In this document: one piece after another, positions 9,177 to 18,474 of the stretch
Layout of the letters: the number at the start of each line of letters is the position of its first letter
Position numbering within the stretch: the stretch's first letter is position 1
Source: Rhodospirillaceae bacterium
GTDB taxonomy: Bacteria; Pseudomonadota; Alphaproteobacteria; Rhodospirillales; JABHCV01
Reading direction: 5' to 3'
Assembly (NCBI GenBank): GCA_014382375.1
Contig: JACNJU010000078.1
Span: 1-50,991 of the forward strand
DNA: 50,991 nucleotides
The notes under the pieces: model-generated
What the model was told of the DNA's origin: nothing
Database searches by the model: none
The model's input: only the letters and a program-made list of their open reading frames with translations
Made by a program: the position numbers and the translations under genes

Positions 9177-9193
9177 CCGCCCGTAAGGGGCGG
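9177..9193 (+). promoter_or_regulatory. Hairpin enclosing the infB ribosome-binding site
   Basis: CCGCCC (9177-9182) pairs with GGGCGG (9188-9193) across a five-base loop. The ribosome-binding site AAGGGG (9185-9190) lies inside this hairpin, seven bases before the infB ATG. No T-tract follows, so it is not a terminator. It may moderate infB translation or make it depend on ribosomes arriving from ylxR. The role is inferred. Confidence 0.5.
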
Positions 9194-9197
9194 AAAA

Positions 9198-11771
9198 ATG
9201 AACGGAATACCGATGAGCGAGACCAAAGACAAAGACAAGAAAAAGAAGCCTCTGGGCCTTTCGCGTCCGGGCACGCTGGAATTGAACAAGACCATTGAAT
9301 CCGGTCAGGTTCGCCAGAGTTTTTCCCATGGCCGCTCGAAAATGGTTCAGGTCGAGGTTCGCAAGAAACGGACCTTTGCCCAGAATGACGCAGGCCGCAT
9401 GTCCGAGGTCAAGAATGATCCGGAACTGGTCATGGAGCCGGTTGAGAAAGTCGAAGAAGTTGAAGAGAGCAAGCCCGTCGTTGAGGCGACACCCACTCCC
9501 GGTGCATCCCTGACAGGCGAGGAAAAGGCGGCCCGCGCCCGCGCCCTGCAGGACGCCAAGGTTGCCGACGAAAAAGCTGCCACGCTTGCTGCAATGGCTC
9601 CCCCCGAACCGGAGCCCGACCCTGAACCTGAATCCGAGCCGTCAGCCGAGGAAGAAGCCGTCGCTGCTGAAAAAACCCGTGCCGATGAGGAGGCGGAGCA
9701 GCGCAAGAAAGAACAGGACGCCGCAAGCATCTCTGCTGCAGCCCAACAACTGGAAGCCGCGCAAAGTGGCGAAGGGGACGCCGTTAAGCCCCGGCTAAAA
9801 CATACTGCCCCACGCGAAGAGGAAGCCAAACGCCCGACCCCCAAACAACGGGGCGAGAAACGTCGGCGTTCGGGCAAGTTGACCATCGCCGAAGCCCTGG
9901 TTGACGGTGAAGAGCGGACTCGCTCGCTGGCCTCTGTCAAGCGCGCCCGCGAGAAGGAAAAGCAGAAACAGAAAAAAGTCCTCTCCGAAGGCAAGAAGAT
10001 TATTCGTGACGTCGTTATCCCTGAAACGATCACCGTTCAGGAACTGGCTAACCGCATGGCCGAACGCGCCCACGATGTTATCAAAACGTTGATGAAGATG
10101 GACGTCATGGCGACGGTCAACCAGCTCATCGATGCCGATACGGCTGAACTTGTGGTTAGTGAATTTGGTCATAACCTGAAACGGGTCAGTGACAGCGATG
10201 TTGAAATCGGCCTTAAGGACGGCGGCGATGATGATTCTCTTGAAAGCATGGAGCCGCGGGCGCCTGTCGTTACCGTCATGGGCCATGTTGATCATGGTAA
10301 AACGTCACTTCTGGACGCCCTGCGCGAAACCGATATTGCAGCCCGTGAAGCTGGCGGCATTACCCAGCATATTGGTGCCTATCAGGTGACCCATGCTAGT
10401 GGCGAAAAAATCACTTTTGTTGATACCCCAGGTCACGCGGCCTTTTCGGATATGCGCGCCCGCGGTGCCAAGGTGACCGATATTGTGGTGCTGGTTGTCG
10501 CCGCCGATGATGGTATCATGCCGCAAACGGTCGAGGCGATCAGCCATGCCAAGGCAGCCGCTGTGCCGATCATTGTTGCCATTAACAAAATGGACGTGGC
10601 GGGGGCAGATGCCAGCCGGGTGCGTCAGGACCTTTTGCAACACGATCTGGTGGTTGAGGAAATGGGCGGCGAGGTGATCACCGTCGAGGTGTCGGCCAAG
10701 GATAGAACCAATCTCGACAAACTCCAGGAAATGATCCTCCTGCAAGCCGAACTTCTTGACTTGAAGGCCAACCCGAACCGTCCGGCGGAAGGGGTGATTA
10801 TCGAGTCAAAAATGGAATCTGGCCGTGGATCAGTGGCAACCATTCTTGTCCAGCGCGGTACTTTGAAGACCGGCGATATTATTGTTGCCGGCGGCGAATG
10901 GGGACGGGTCCGCGCTTTGATAGATGATCACGGTAAGCAGATCGAGCAAGCCGGGCCTTCCATGCCGATTGAGGTTCTCGGCCTTAACGGTGCACCCGAC
11001 GCTGGCGATGAATTGTCTGTGGTTGAAAACGAGGCCCGCGCCCGCGAGGTTTCCGAATTCCGCCAGCGCCGAGTAAAAGATGCCAGACACGTCGCCGGTG
11101 CGCGTGGCACCCTGGAAGAAATGTTCGAGAAAATCGGCCAGGACGAGATACAAACCCTGCCGGTGGTTCTCAAGGCCGATGCCCATGGTTCGGTCGAGGC
11201 AATTTCTGCGGCCCTGGACAAGATGGCGACCGACGAAGTTAAGGTGCAGATGCTGCATTCGGGCGTTGGCGGAATTAATGAAGCTGATATCACGCTGGCC
11301 AACGCCAGCGGCGGTTTTGTCATCGGTTTCAACGTTCGCGCCAATCCTCAAGCCCGTGATATGGCCAAGCAGGACGGCGTCGAAATTCGCTATTACTCGA
11401 TCATCTATAATGTCATTGATGATTTGCGCAATGCCCTGTCAGGCATGTTGGCCCCGACCTTGCGTGAGAAATTGCTTGGATACGCTGAAATTCTTGAAGT
11501 CTTCGGCGTATCAAAGGTTGGCAAGGTTGCCGGTTGTCTGGTTAGTGAAGGCATGGTCAAACGCGGCTCGAGCGTCCGCCTGCTGCGCGATGACGTGGTT
11601 ATCCATGAAGGCGAACTCAGCCAGCTCAAGCGTTTCAAGGATGATGTCAAAGAAGTCAAGGAAGGCATTGAATGCGGAATGGCCTTCGCCAATTATGAAG
11701 ACCTGAAGATCGGCGACCGGATCGAATGTTTCGATGTTGAGGAGATCGCCCGCGAGCTTGAAGCGTCTTAA
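9198..11771 (+). CDS. infB: Translation initiation factor IF-2
   Basis: An 857-residue GTPase that places initiator tRNA on the 30S subunit. A long, charged, low-complexity N-terminal region (about 1-260, rich in E, P, A and K) precedes the IF2_N domain, then the G domain with G1 [10 protein letters not shown]3 DTPGHAAF and G4 NKMD, and the C-terminal beta-barrel domains that bind fMet-tRNA. I chose ATG 9198 because AAGGGG is seven bases upstream; ATG 9213 (MSETKDKD) has no such site. It is in the nusA operon between ylxR and rbfA. Confidence 0.97.
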   Translation: MNGIPMSETKDKDKKKKPLGLSRPGTLELNKTIESGQVRQSFSHGRSKMVQVEVRKKRTFAQNDAGRMSEVKNDPELVMEPVEKVEEVEESKPVVEATPTPGASLTGEEKAARARALQDAKVADEKAATLAAMAPPEPEPDPEPESEPSAEEEAVAAEKTRADEEAEQRKKEQDAASISAAAQQLEAAQSGEGDAVKPRLKHTAPREEEAKRPTPKQRGEKRRRSGKLTIAEALVDGEERTRSLASVKRAREKEKQKQKKVLSEGKKIIRDVVIPETITVQELANRMAERAHDVIKTLMKMDVMATVNQLIDADTAELVVSEFGHNLKRVSDSDVEIGLKDGGDDDSLESMEPRAPVVTVMGHVDHGKTSLLDALRETDIAAREAGGITQHIGAYQVTHASGEKITFVDTPGHAAFSDMRARGAKVTDIVVLVVAADDGIMPQTVEAISHAKAAAVPIIVAINKMDVAGADASRVRQDLLQHDLVVEEMGGEVITVEVSAKDRTNLDKLQEMILLQAELLDLKANPNRPAEGVIIESKMESGRGSVATILVQRGTLKTGDIIVAGGEWGRVRALIDDHGKQIEQAGPSMPIEVLGLNGAPDAGDELSVVENEARAREVSEFRQRRVKDARHVAGARGTLEEMFEKIGQDEIQTLPVVLKADAHGSVEAISAALDKMATDEVKVQMLHSGVGGINEADITLANASGGFVIGFNVRANPQARDMAKQDGVEIRYYSIIYNVIDDLRNALSGMLAPTLREKLLGYAEILEVFGVSKVGKVAGCLVSEGMVKRGSSVRLLRDDVVIHEGELSQLKRFKDDVKEVKEGIECGMAFANYEDLKIGDRIECFDVEEIARELEAS

Positions 11772-11803
11772 GAATTAGCTTCACGTCAGCCGGTTAAGTA
11801 GCC

Positions 11804-12211
11804 ATGAACAAGCGTAATGCCCGGGCGCCATCACAGCGCCAACTTCGTGTCGGCGAAGAAATTCGTCACGCCATTGCCCACGTTCTCGAGCGCGGCGAAA
11901 TCCGTGATCCCGATCTCGCTGGGGTCGCCATTACGGTGACCGAAGTACGCGTCAGTCCCGATCTCAAAAACGCCACAGCCTATGTGGTTCCGCTGGGCGG
12001 TCTTGGCGATATGGCCCAGCTCGTCGAGGCCCTGAACCGTATCAGTTCGTTCCTGCGTTACCGGGTCGTTCAGGATGTCAAGTTACGCAGCGCTCCCAGG
12101 TTGTCATTCCTGGCCGATACCTCGTTTGATGAAGCCGGCCATATCAACGATCTACTGCATTTGCCTGAAGTCGTCCGCGATTTGAAAGGCGAAGACGACA
12201 ATGGGGCGTAA
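11804..12211 (+). CDS. rbfA: Ribosome-binding factor A
   Basis: A 135-residue cold-shock-related 30S maturation factor with a KH-like fold. The N-terminal QRQLRVGEEIRHAIAHVL and the central ITVTEVRVSPDLKNATAYV are characteristic, as is APRLSFLADTSFDEA near the C-terminus. It acts late in 16S rRNA 5' helix maturation, in functional partnership with RimP, IF-2 and S15, which are encoded alongside. The stop overlaps the truB start by 11 bp, indicating coupled translation. Confidence 0.96.
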   Translation: MNKRNARAPSQRQLRVGEEIRHAIAHVLERGEIRDPDLAGVAITVTEVRVSPDLKNATAYVVPLGGLGDMAQLVEALNRISSFLRYRVVQDVKLRSAPRLSFLADTSFDEAGHINDLLHLPEVVRDLKGEDDNGA

Positions 12212-13127
12212 GCGCAAGGGCGATCCAGTTCATGGCTGGTTGATCGTCGACAAGCCTTTGGGGCTCACTTCGAGCACTGTTGTTGGAATGGTCAAGCGGT
12301 TGTTCAATGCCGCCAAGGCCGGTCACGGCGGCACCCTGGACCCCATGGCAAGCGGCGTTCTGCCCATTGCCTTTGGCGAGGCGACGAAGACGGTCTCCTA
12401 TGTCATGGACGGCATCAAGGTTTATCAGTTTACTGTCCGCTGGGGCGAAGGCCGAACCACCGATGATGGTGAAGGCGAGATTTCCGCGACCAGCGACGTG
12501 CGCCCCAATGAAGCGGCGATCAAGGAAGCGTTAAAATTCTTCGTCGGTGATATCGAGCAAGTGCCGCCGGCTTATTCGGCGATCAAGGTTGATGGCCAGC
12601 GCGCTTATGATCTGGCCAGGAAAGACATCGCCGTTGAATTAAAGCCGAGAACCATCCATATCGAACGCTTTGAGCTGATTGATATCCCCGACAACGACCA
12701 CGGGACCTTCGAAGTGGTCGCCGGAAAGGGCTCGTATATGCGCGGCCTTGCCCGGGATTTGGCTTTAAAATTAGGCACTTATGGACATATTTCGGCACTT
12801 AGGCGCCTTAAGGTCGGTCCTTTCGATGAAAAGATGGCGATTTCACTGGATATACTGGAGACCCTGGGGCATAGTGCGCCGCTCGCGGACCAATTGCTTG
12901 CTGTTGAGACCGCGCTGGACGACATCCCGGCGCTGGCCCTGACAGAAGAAGAGGCCTGCAACCTGCGGCACGGAAGGGCGATTTCCATCCTTCCCGTCGC
13001 AAACCGGTCATCCCTTGAAAAAGTCGACCCTGACGCAGTTTATTGCGCCCTGGCCGATGGGAAACTGGTTGCTTTAACAAAGATCGTGGGTGGCGAAATT
13101 CGCCCTCTGCGGGTCCTGAACTTTTAA
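12201..13127 (+). CDS. truB: tRNA pseudouridine(55) synthase
   Basis: A 308-residue enzyme that converts U55 in the T-loop of tRNA to pseudouridine. The N-terminal [14 protein letters not shown] and the catalytic-loop motif [15 protein letters not shown], with the catalytic aspartate at D47, are intact, as is the later [12 protein letters not shown] segment. A C-terminal PUA-like region follows from about residue 240. The start lies within the end of rbfA (11-bp overlap) and rpsO follows after 20 bp, the conserved order of the operon. Confidence 0.97.
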   Translation: MGRKRKGDPVHGWLIVDKPLGLTSSTVVGMVKRLFNAAKAGHGGTLDPMASGVLPIAFGEATKTVSYVMDGIKVYQFTVRWGEGRTTDDGEGEISATSDVRPNEAAIKEALKFFVGDIEQVPPAYSAIKVDGQRAYDLARKDIAVELKPRTIHIERFELIDIPDNDHGTFEVVAGKGSYMRGLARDLALKLGTYGHISALRRLKVGPFDEKMAISLDILETLGHSAPLADQLLAVETALDDIPALALTEEEACNLRHGRAISILPVANRSSLEKVDPDAVYCALADGKLVALTKIVGGEIRPLRVLNF

Positions 13128-13147
13128 CTTTGGATATGGAGTACACG

Positions 13148-13417
13148 ATGTCGATTACCGCTGACAAGAAGTCAGAGCTCATTGGTGAGTTCGCGACAGC
13201 TAAAGGCGACACAGGTTCGCCAGAAGTCCAGGTAGCGATCCTGACCGAACGGATCAACAACCTGACTGATCACCTGAAAACCCACAGAAAAGATCACCAC
13301 TCCCGCCGCGGCCTGCTGATGATGGTTGGCCAGCGTCGGCGTTTGCTTGATTACCTCAAGAGCAAAAAAACAGTTCGTTATGAGGATCTGATCAAGCGTC
13401 TCGGGCTCCGTCGCTAA
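13148..13417 (+). CDS. rpsO: 30S ribosomal protein S15
   Basis: An 89-residue primary rRNA-binding protein of the platform of the small subunit. Its sequence is fully typical: [29 protein letters not shown], then the basic C-terminal [13 protein letters not shown] chose ATG 13148, with GGAG eight bases upstream, which gives exactly the usual length; the same frame is open into truB but without similarity. It lies between truB and pnp, as in most proteobacteria, and is separated from pnp by a probable terminator and a second hairpin. Confidence 0.98.
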   Translation: MSITADKKSELIGEFATAKGDTGSPEVQVAILTERINNLTDHLKTHRKDHHSRRGLLMMVGQRRRLLDYLKSKKTVRYEDLIKRLGLRR

Positions 13418-13439
13418 AGGCGCCAGTCCCGTGGCCGCC

Positions 13440-13483
13440 CCGCGCGCGCTTGTCATTTTATAAAAGCAGCGCGGTGATTTTTT
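13440..13483 (+). terminator. Probable intrinsic terminator between rpsO and pnp
   Basis: CCGCGC (13440-13445) pairs with GCGCGG (13469-13474), with an inner GCTT/AAGC stem, and a run of six T follows at 13478-13483. The internal loop makes it weaker than the terminator after pnp, so partial read-through into pnp is likely, as known for the E. coli rpsO-pnp gap. Confidence 0.55.
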
Positions 13484-13517
13484 ATCAATCCGGATGAAGT
13501 GGCCCCGAAAGACAACC

Positions 13518-13542
13518 CCGCCTAAAGGAAGGCCTTTGGCGG
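13518..13542 (+). promoter_or_regulatory. Stable hairpin in the pnp leader
   Basis: CCGCC (13518-13522) pairs with GGCGG (13538-13542) and AAAGG with CCTTT inside it, with one bulged T and a four-base loop. It has no T-tract and lies about 27 bases before the pnp start. PNPase controls its own mRNA through a leader stem-loop in enteric bacteria; a similar role here is inference. Confidence 0.5.
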
Positions 13543-13569
13543 ACTTGAAAGATGAAGGATAAAGAGAAA

Positions 13570-15690
13570 ATGTTTAAAGAATTCAGAAAAGAAATTGAAT
13601 GGGGCGGACGCACCCTGATTTTCGAGACCGGAAAGGTCGCTCGTCAGGCCGATGGTGCCGTCATGGTCACATATGGTGACACAAAGGTTCTGTGTACGGT
13701 TGTTGGCGAAACAACGCCGAAGCCGGGACTGGATTTTTTCCCGCTGGGTGTCCACTACCTGGAAAAAGCCTACGCCGCCGGTAAAATTCCGGGCGGTTAC
13801 CTGAAACGCGAAGGGCGTCCCAGTGACGCCGAAACACTGACCTCCAGGCTTATTGACAGGCCGATCCGTCCGTTGTTCCCGAAGGATTTCAAATGCGAAA
13901 CCCAGATCATTCTGACATGCGTTTCCCACGATATGGAAAACCAGCCTGATATCGTTGCCATGATTGGCACCTCTGCCGCGCTGACCATTTCGGGCTTGCC
14001 GTTCATGGGCCCCATTGGCGGTTGCCGCGTTGGTTACATTAATGGCGAATACGTGCTCAACCCGCAAGTGGATGACCTGGAAACCTCGGACCTGGATCTG
14101 ATCGTCGCCGGTACCACCGAAGGTGTGCTGATGGTTGAATCAGAAGCCTCCGAGCTTTCTGAAGAGATCATGCTGGGCGCTGTTGCTTTTGGTCATGCGG
14201 CATTCCAGCCGGTTATCGAAGCCATTATCGAAATGGCCGAAGCCTGCGCCAAGGAGCCTCGCCCCCTGCCCGAACCGGTAGAAGGTGCGGCTGAAATGGT
14301 CGCCATGGTCGGCGAAAAAGCGGAAGCCGGTTTGCGCGACGCTTACGCCGAAACCGATAAAATGGAACGTCAGGCAAAAGTCTCTGCGGCCAAGGACGCC
14401 GTCAAGGAAGAACTGCGCGCAGATGAAAGCGTCAATCAGGAATTGCTCGAACAAGTCATGGGCGACGCCTTCAAGAAGATCGAAAAGCACATCGTGCGCC
14501 GTGATGTTTTGAAGACCGGCCTGCGTATCGATGGTCGCGACACCAAGACCGTGCGGCCGATTGCCGCCGAAGTTGGTATCCTGCCACGGGCCCATGGCTC
14601 AGCCCTGTTCACCCGCGGCGAAACCCAGGCGATTGTCGTCGCCACCTTGGGTACCGGCCAGGACGAGCAGCGTGTAGATGCGCTGGCTGGTGAGTACTTT
14701 GAAAACTTCATGCTGCACTATAACTTCCCGCCGTATTCGGTTGGTGAAGCTGGCCGTTTCGGCTTTACCGGACGACGTGAAATTGGTCATGGCAAACTTG
14801 CCTGGCGGGCTATCCATCCGGTAATGCCTTCCAAGGAAGACTTCCCTTACACCATTCGGGTGGTTTCCGAAATTACCGAATCCAACGGCTCATCGTCGAT
14901 GGCTTCGGTTTGCGGCACCTCCCTTGCGATGATGGACGCAGGTGTGCCCATGGAACGCCCTGTCGCCGGTATCGCCATGGGCCTGATCAAGGAAGACGAC
15001 GGTCACGCTGTGCTGTCTGACATTCTTGGTGATGAAGATCACCTGGGCGACATGGACTTTAAGGTCGCCGGTACTGATCAGGGCATTACTTCGCTGCAGA
15101 TGGACATCAAGATTACCTCGATCACTCAGGACATCATGAAGGACGCCCTGGCCCAGGCCCGTGACGGTCGTTTGCATATCCTGGCGGAGATGGCAAAATC
15201 CATCGATACGTCGCGCACCGAAGTTAGTTCAAACGCACCGCGGATTACCGCTTTCAAGATCAACAAAGACAAGATCCGCGAAGTGATTGGACCGGGTGGC
15301 AAAATGATTCGCGAAATTTGCGAAGTCACTGGTGCCAAGATCGACCTTGAAGACGATGGCACGGTCAAGGTTGCCGCCGTCGATGAAAAGGCCGCTGAAG
15401 CCGCTATCAAGTGGATCAAAGACCTGACCCAGGAGCCTGAAGTTGGTGCCATTTACACCGGCAAGGTTGTCAAGACCGTCGATTTCGGTGCGTTCGTCAA
15501 CTTCATGGGCGCTAAGGACGGCCTCGTTCATATCAGTGAACTGGCCCCCGAAAGGGTCGGCAAGACCACCGATATCGTCAACGAAGGCGATATGGTCAAA
15601 GTCAAGCTGATTGGCATCGATGATCGCGGCAAAGTCAAGCTGTCCATGAAATCCGTCGATCAGGAGACTGGCGAGGAAATCGCTAAATAA
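13570..15690 (+). CDS. pnp: Polyribonucleotide nucleotidyltransferase (PNPase)
   Basis: A phosphorolytic 3'-5' exoribonuclease of the RNA degradosome, 706 residues from ATG 13570. Two RNase PH-like domains flank an all-helical domain; the second holds [10 protein letters not shown] and, further on, the conserved core with [13 protein letters not shown]. The KH domain ([16 protein letters not shown]) and S1 domain ([15 protein letters not shown]) end the protein. I favour 13570 ([13 protein letters not shown]), the usual N-terminus, with AAGGA about 10 bases upstream; an in-frame ATG at 13552 has a poorer site. It is the last gene of the operon and is closed by a strong terminator. Confidence 0.97.
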   Translation: MFKEFRKEIEWGGRTLIFETGKVARQADGAVMVTYGDTKVLCTVVGETTPKPGLDFFPLGVHYLEKAYAAGKIPGGYLKREGRPSDAETLTSRLIDRPIRPLFPKDFKCETQIILTCVSHDMENQPDIVAMIGTSAALTISGLPFMGPIGGCRVGYINGEYVLNPQVDDLETSDLDLIVAGTTEGVLMVESEASELSEEIMLGAVAFGHAAFQPVIEAIIEMAEACAKEPRPLPEPVEGAAEMVAMVGEKAEAGLRDAYAETDKMERQAKVSAAKDAVKEELRADESVNQELLEQVMGDAFKKIEKHIVRRDVLKTGLRIDGRDTKTVRPIAAEVGILPRAHGSALFTRGETQAIVVATLGTGQDEQRVDALAGEYFENFMLHYNFPPYSVGEAGRFGFTGRREIGHGKLAWRAIHPVMPSKEDFPYTIRVVSEITESNGSSSMASVCGTSLAMMDAGVPMERPVAGIAMGLIKEDDGHAVLSDILGDEDHLGDMDFKVAGTDQGITSLQMDIKITSITQDIMKDALAQARDGRLHILAEMAKSIDTSRTEVSSNAPRITAFKINKDKIREVIGPGGKMIREICEVTGAKIDLEDDGTVKVAAVDEKAAEAAIKWIKDLTQEPEVGAIYTGKVVKTVDFGAFVNFMGAKDGLVHISELAPERVGKTTDIVNEGDMVKVKLIGIDDRGKVKLSMKSVDQETGEEIAK

Positions 15691-15712
15691 GGCGTTTTCT
15701 GGAGATAAAGTG

Positions 15713-15748
15713 AAAAGGGCGGGTGAAGTTATTGCACCCGCCCTTTTT
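15713..15748 (+). terminator. Strong intrinsic terminator after pnp
   Basis: GGGCGGGTG (15717-15725) pairs perfectly with CACCCGCCC (15735-15743) across a nine-base loop. It is preceded by AAAA and followed by TTTTT (15744-15748). It closes the rimP-to-pnp operon. Confidence 0.95.
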
Positions 15749-15763
15749 ACTGTCCCGGTGGCA

Positions 15764-15794
15764 TTGAATTCTATATTGTGCCCAATCATATATT
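15764..15794 (+). promoter_or_regulatory. Candidate promoter for the flavoprotein gene
   Basis: TTGAAT (15764-15769) is followed after 17 bp by CATATA (15787-15792), or after 19 bp by TATATT (15789-15794). It lies just behind the pnp terminator and ahead of the only gene downstream, so a promoter is expected here. The match is moderate. Confidence 0.35.
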
Positions 15795-15849
15795 TGAGTC
15801 AGTCGACGGACCCTGTCTGCGACGATGAAGCTTTATTTTAGGAGCCCCG

Positions 15850-17247
15850 TTGAAGTCTCTCGAACCTGTTCTGATTTCCGGTCGCGAAGTTCTCCCGATT
15901 ATTGAAGGCGGCAAGGGTGTCGCCGTGTCAAATGGCCTGAGCGCCGGTGCTTTTGCCGCAGCTGGTTGTGTCGGTACGGTGTCTGGCGTCAATGCGGATT
16001 CCTATGATCAGAATGGCGAGGTTATTCGGCAAGTTTATCACGCCACAACAAGGCGTGAGCGCTGGCATGAACTGATTGCCTACGCCATCGATGGCGGCAT
16101 CGCCCAGCTTAAGATCGCGCACGAGAAAGCTGGTGGCCAGGGGCGCATCCACGTCAATGTATTGTGGGAAGCTGGCGGTACGCCGCAAGTCCTTGAGGGG
16201 ATTCTGACGGGCGCAAAAGGATTGGTTCACGGCGTCACCTGCGGCGCCGGAATGCCCTACAAGGTCGCCGAGATTGTTTCAGGTTTTGGCGTTTATTACC
16301 ACCCGATCATTTCTTCGGCCAGAGCCTTTAAGGCGTTGTGGAAGCGGGCCTACCACAAATATGCCGAATTTCTTGGCTCCGTTGTCTATGAAGATCCCTG
16401 GCTGGCCGGGGGGCATAATGGCCTGAGCAACGTTGAAGATCCCGAAAAACCACAAGACCCCTACCCGCGGATCGTCGAATTGCGCAAGGCGATGCGCGAA
16501 TTCGGCCTCGACAACACACCCATCGTTATGGCGGGTGGGGTCTGGTATTTGCGTGAATGGCAGGACTGGATTGGCAATCCCGAATTAGGGCCCATCGCCT
16601 TTCAATTTGGCACCCGTCCCTTGCTAACCAGGGAAAGCCCTGTCTCCAAAGCCTGGCAGGACAGGCTGCTGACTTTGCAAGAAGGCGATATATTCCTCAA
16701 CAAATTCAGCCCCACCGGCTTTTATTCTTCGGCCGTGCGCAACAATCTGCTAAATGAACTTGAAGGCCGGAGCCTGCGCCAGGTGCCCTACAGTCGTGCC
16801 GCCGAAGCCGACATGAGCGAAGCCTTGCCTGTCGGTGTGCGTGGTCGCCCCATATATTTAAAGGCTGAGGACAAGGCCCGGGCAGAAGCCTGGATCGCCG
16901 AAGGTTACAGCGAAGCCATGAAAACGCCGGATAACAGTGTTGTTTTCGTAACGCCGGAGAAATCCCGTGAGATTGTTACCGATCAACAGAATTGCATGGG
17001 GTGTCTATCCCAGTGCCGCTTCTCAAACTGGGCCGAAGGGGAAGCCGGGACGACCGGGAAGCGGGCCGATCCGCGCTCGTTCTGTATCCAGAAAACCCTG
17101 CAAGATATTGCCCACGGTGGCTCGATTGAGGATAACTTGATGTTTTCGGGTCACAACGCTTTTAAATTCGGCAGTGACCCATTTTATAAAAACGGCTTCG
17201 TCCCCAGTGTGCAACAGCTTGTTAATCGCCTTGTCAGCGGCGATTGA
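15850..17247 (+). CDS. Nitronate monooxygenase-like flavoprotein with C-terminal Cys cluster
   Basis: A 465-residue protein of the nitronate monooxygenase/2-nitropropane dioxygenase-like TIM-barrel FMN family (AVSNGLSAGAFAAAGCVGTVSG, the GITCGAGMP-like VTCGAGMP and the VMAGGVW strand). It is longer than the usual 320-380 residues. The extra C-terminal part carries Cys382, Cys385, Cys389 and Cys412 in a CMGCLSQC...FC pattern that could hold an Fe-S cluster or zinc. I chose TTG 15850 because AGGAG lies seven bases upstream; no better ATG fits. Substrate unknown. It stands between the pnp terminator and irr, and may read into irr. Confidence 0.8.
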   Translation: MKSLEPVLISGREVLPIIEGGKGVAVSNGLSAGAFAAAGCVGTVSGVNADSYDQNGEVIRQVYHATTRRERWHELIAYAIDGGIAQLKIAHEKAGGQGRIHVNVLWEAGGTPQVLEGILTGAKGLVHGVTCGAGMPYKVAEIVSGFGVYYHPIISSARAFKALWKRAYHKYAEFLGSVVYEDPWLAGGHNGLSNVEDPEKPQDPYPRIVELRKAMREFGLDNTPIVMAGGVWYLREWQDWIGNPELGPIAFQFGTRPLLTRESPVSKAWQDRLLTLQEGDIFLNKFSPTGFYSSAVRNNLLNELEGRSLRQVPYSRAAEADMSEALPVGVRGRPIYLKAEDKARAEAWIAEGYSEAMKTPDNSVVFVTPEKSREIVTDQQNCMGCLSQCRFSNWAEGEAGTTGKRADPRSFCIQKTLQDIAHGGSIEDNLMFSGHNAFKFGSDPFYKNGFVPSVQQLVNRLVSGD

Positions 17248-17380
17248 GGGGGTGGAAAATGCTTTCTTTTCAAACCCATAAAAAAAATACGGTTAACAGA
17301 CGCTTTCAAAGTTGGATTATTCCAAACTAATTGCTAAAGTCATGGAATTAAATGGAAACACCCCACTCATTAGGGTGGGT

Positions 17381-17818
17381 ATGACGGAATTATGGAAACA
17401 ACACATGCGCCCTTATAGTCATTTTCTCGATCAAATCAGATTAGCTGGTTTGCGCCCGACACGGCAAAGACTGGCCCTGGCCAAATTATTGTTCAGCGGT
17501 GAGAACCGACATGTAACCGCCGAATCCCTGCACGGGGAAGCACAAGCGGAAAAAATGCGTGTTTCTTTGGCAACCGTCTATAACACCTTGCACCAGTTCA
17601 CCAGTACCGGCCTGCTGCGCGAAATTGTGGTCGATGCCCAGCGTTCGTACTTCGACACCAACACCGGCGACCACCATCATTTCTATTTCGAAGAAAATGG
17701 CATGTTGACCGATATCTCTGACGACATGATGTCGCTTACCAAGGTTCCCGCCGCCCCCGAAGGCATGGCGATCAAAAGCGTTGACATCGTCGTACGGGTT
17801 GTGGAAAAAACTCAATAA
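17381..17818 (+). CDS. irr: Iron response regulator Irr (Fur family)
   Basis: A 145-residue Fur-superfamily regulator. The winged-helix region has GLRPTRQRLALAKLLF and VSLATVYNTLHQF, and the dimer domain has the HHHFYFE motif that marks Irr and contributes to haem-dependent control. Irr regulates haem synthesis and iron storage/uptake genes in alphaproteobacteria. I chose ATG 17381, six bases after AGGG; ATG 17342 and a TTG at 17312 are longer in-frame options. The N-terminal Cys-Pro haem regulatory motif of Bradyrhizobium Irr is absent. Rubrerythrin follows and is a plausible target. Confidence 0.9.
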   Translation: MTELWKQHMRPYSHFLDQIRLAGLRPTRQRLALAKLLFSGENRHVTAESLHGEAQAEKMRVSLATVYNTLHQFTSTGLLREIVVDAQRSYFDTNTGDHHHFYFEENGMLTDISDDMMSLTKVPAAPEGMAIKSVDIVVRVVEKTQ

Positions 17819-17841
17819 AGCGTTTATTTACAAACAATTAT

Positions 17842-17890
17842 GGGAAAGTTTAGAATCGATTGACTTTCCCGGCACTTAACGACATATTAT
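17842..17890 (+). promoter_or_regulatory. Dyad overlapping a candidate rubrerythrin promoter
   Basis: GGGAAAGT (17842-17849) and ACTTTCCC (17863-17870) form a perfect eight-base dyad with a 13-base centre. The right arm overlaps TTGACT (17860-17865), a candidate -35; CATATT (17883-17888) follows at 17 bp. No T-tract follows, so an operator fits better than a terminator. TTTAGAA (17849-17855) inside it resembles one half of the Irr box, but the other half is missing. Confidence 0.4.
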
Positions 17891-17959
17891 TGCCTAGAAA
17901 TCGTTGCTGCTGGCGGCGTAGGCCACAGACAGAAATCATCTTAATAAAGGAAGAATTAG

Positions 17960-18376
17960 ATGCCCGCATTGAAAGATTCACAGACTGAACAAAACCTCAA
18001 GGACGCATTTGCCGGTGAATCCCAGGCTAACCGTCGTTATTTGTATTTCGCCCAAAAGGCTGACATTGAAGGCTACAACGATGTCGCTACGGTTTTCCGT
18101 TCGACCGCCGAAGGCGAGACCGGCCATGCTCACGGCCATTTGGAATTCCTGGAAGAAACAGGCGATCCGGCAACCGGACTGCCGATTGGCGCCACGGGTG
18201 ATAACCTGAAGGCCTCCGTCGCTGGTGAAACCCACGAATACACCGACATGTATCCGGGTATGGCCAAGACGGCTCGCGATGAAGGCTTTGATGAAATTGC
18301 CGACTGGTTTGAAACCCTGGCCAAGGCTGAAAAGTCTCATGCCGGGCGCTTCCAGAAAGCCCTCGATACCCTCTAA
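17960..18376 (+). CDS. Rubrerythrin, ferritin-like domain only
   Basis: A 138-residue di-iron four-helix protein. The full ligand set is visible: E20, E53, H56, E90, E93, E124 and H127, matching the spacing of Desulfovibrio rubrerythrin (E20, E53, H56, E94, E97, E127, H130). The C-terminal rubredoxin domain is absent, so an external electron donor would be needed for peroxide reduction. AAGGAAG gives a strong ribosome site. It lies between irr and a Fe-S oxidoreductase/DUF3501 pair, followed by a strong terminator, so it is probably a separate transcript tuned to iron or peroxide. Confidence 0.93.
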   Translation: MPALKDSQTEQNLKDAFAGESQANRRYLYFAQKADIEGYNDVATVFRSTAEGETGHAHGHLEFLEETGDPATGLPIGATGDNLKASVAGETHEYTDMYPGMAKTARDEGFDEIADWFETLAKAEKSHAGRFQKALDTL

Positions 18377-18403
18377 TCGGGCTTTCGCCGCAAGGTTAAA
18401 GGC

Positions 18404-18438
18404 GGGGAGCCCAGCAGTGGGCTCCCCGTTTTCGTTTT
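18404..18438 (+). terminator. Intrinsic terminator after rubrerythrin
   Basis: GGGGAGCCCA (18404-18413) pairs perfectly with TGGGCTCCCC (18418-18427) across a four-base loop, followed by GTTTTCGTTTT. It separates rubrerythrin from the Fe-S gene, so that gene needs read-through or a promoter in the short remaining gap. Confidence 0.92.
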
Positions 18439-18474
18439 GGGATTTATCGAGACACAATATAGTAGGAGCCAATC

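Noticed and set aside
9598-9680. Repetitive Pro/Glu-rich sequence in infB as a possible repeat element
   Set aside because: It is the normal low-complexity N-terminal region of IF-2, in frame and variable in all bacteria.
13522-14067. Minus-strand 181-codon frame opposite the start of pnp
   Set aside because: Shadow of pnp; no ribosome site or recognisable protein.
17371-17380. Hairpin CCCAC/GTGGG before irr as an iron-responsive switch
   Set aside because: Only five pairs with a long loop that also contains the ribosome site; too weak to call.
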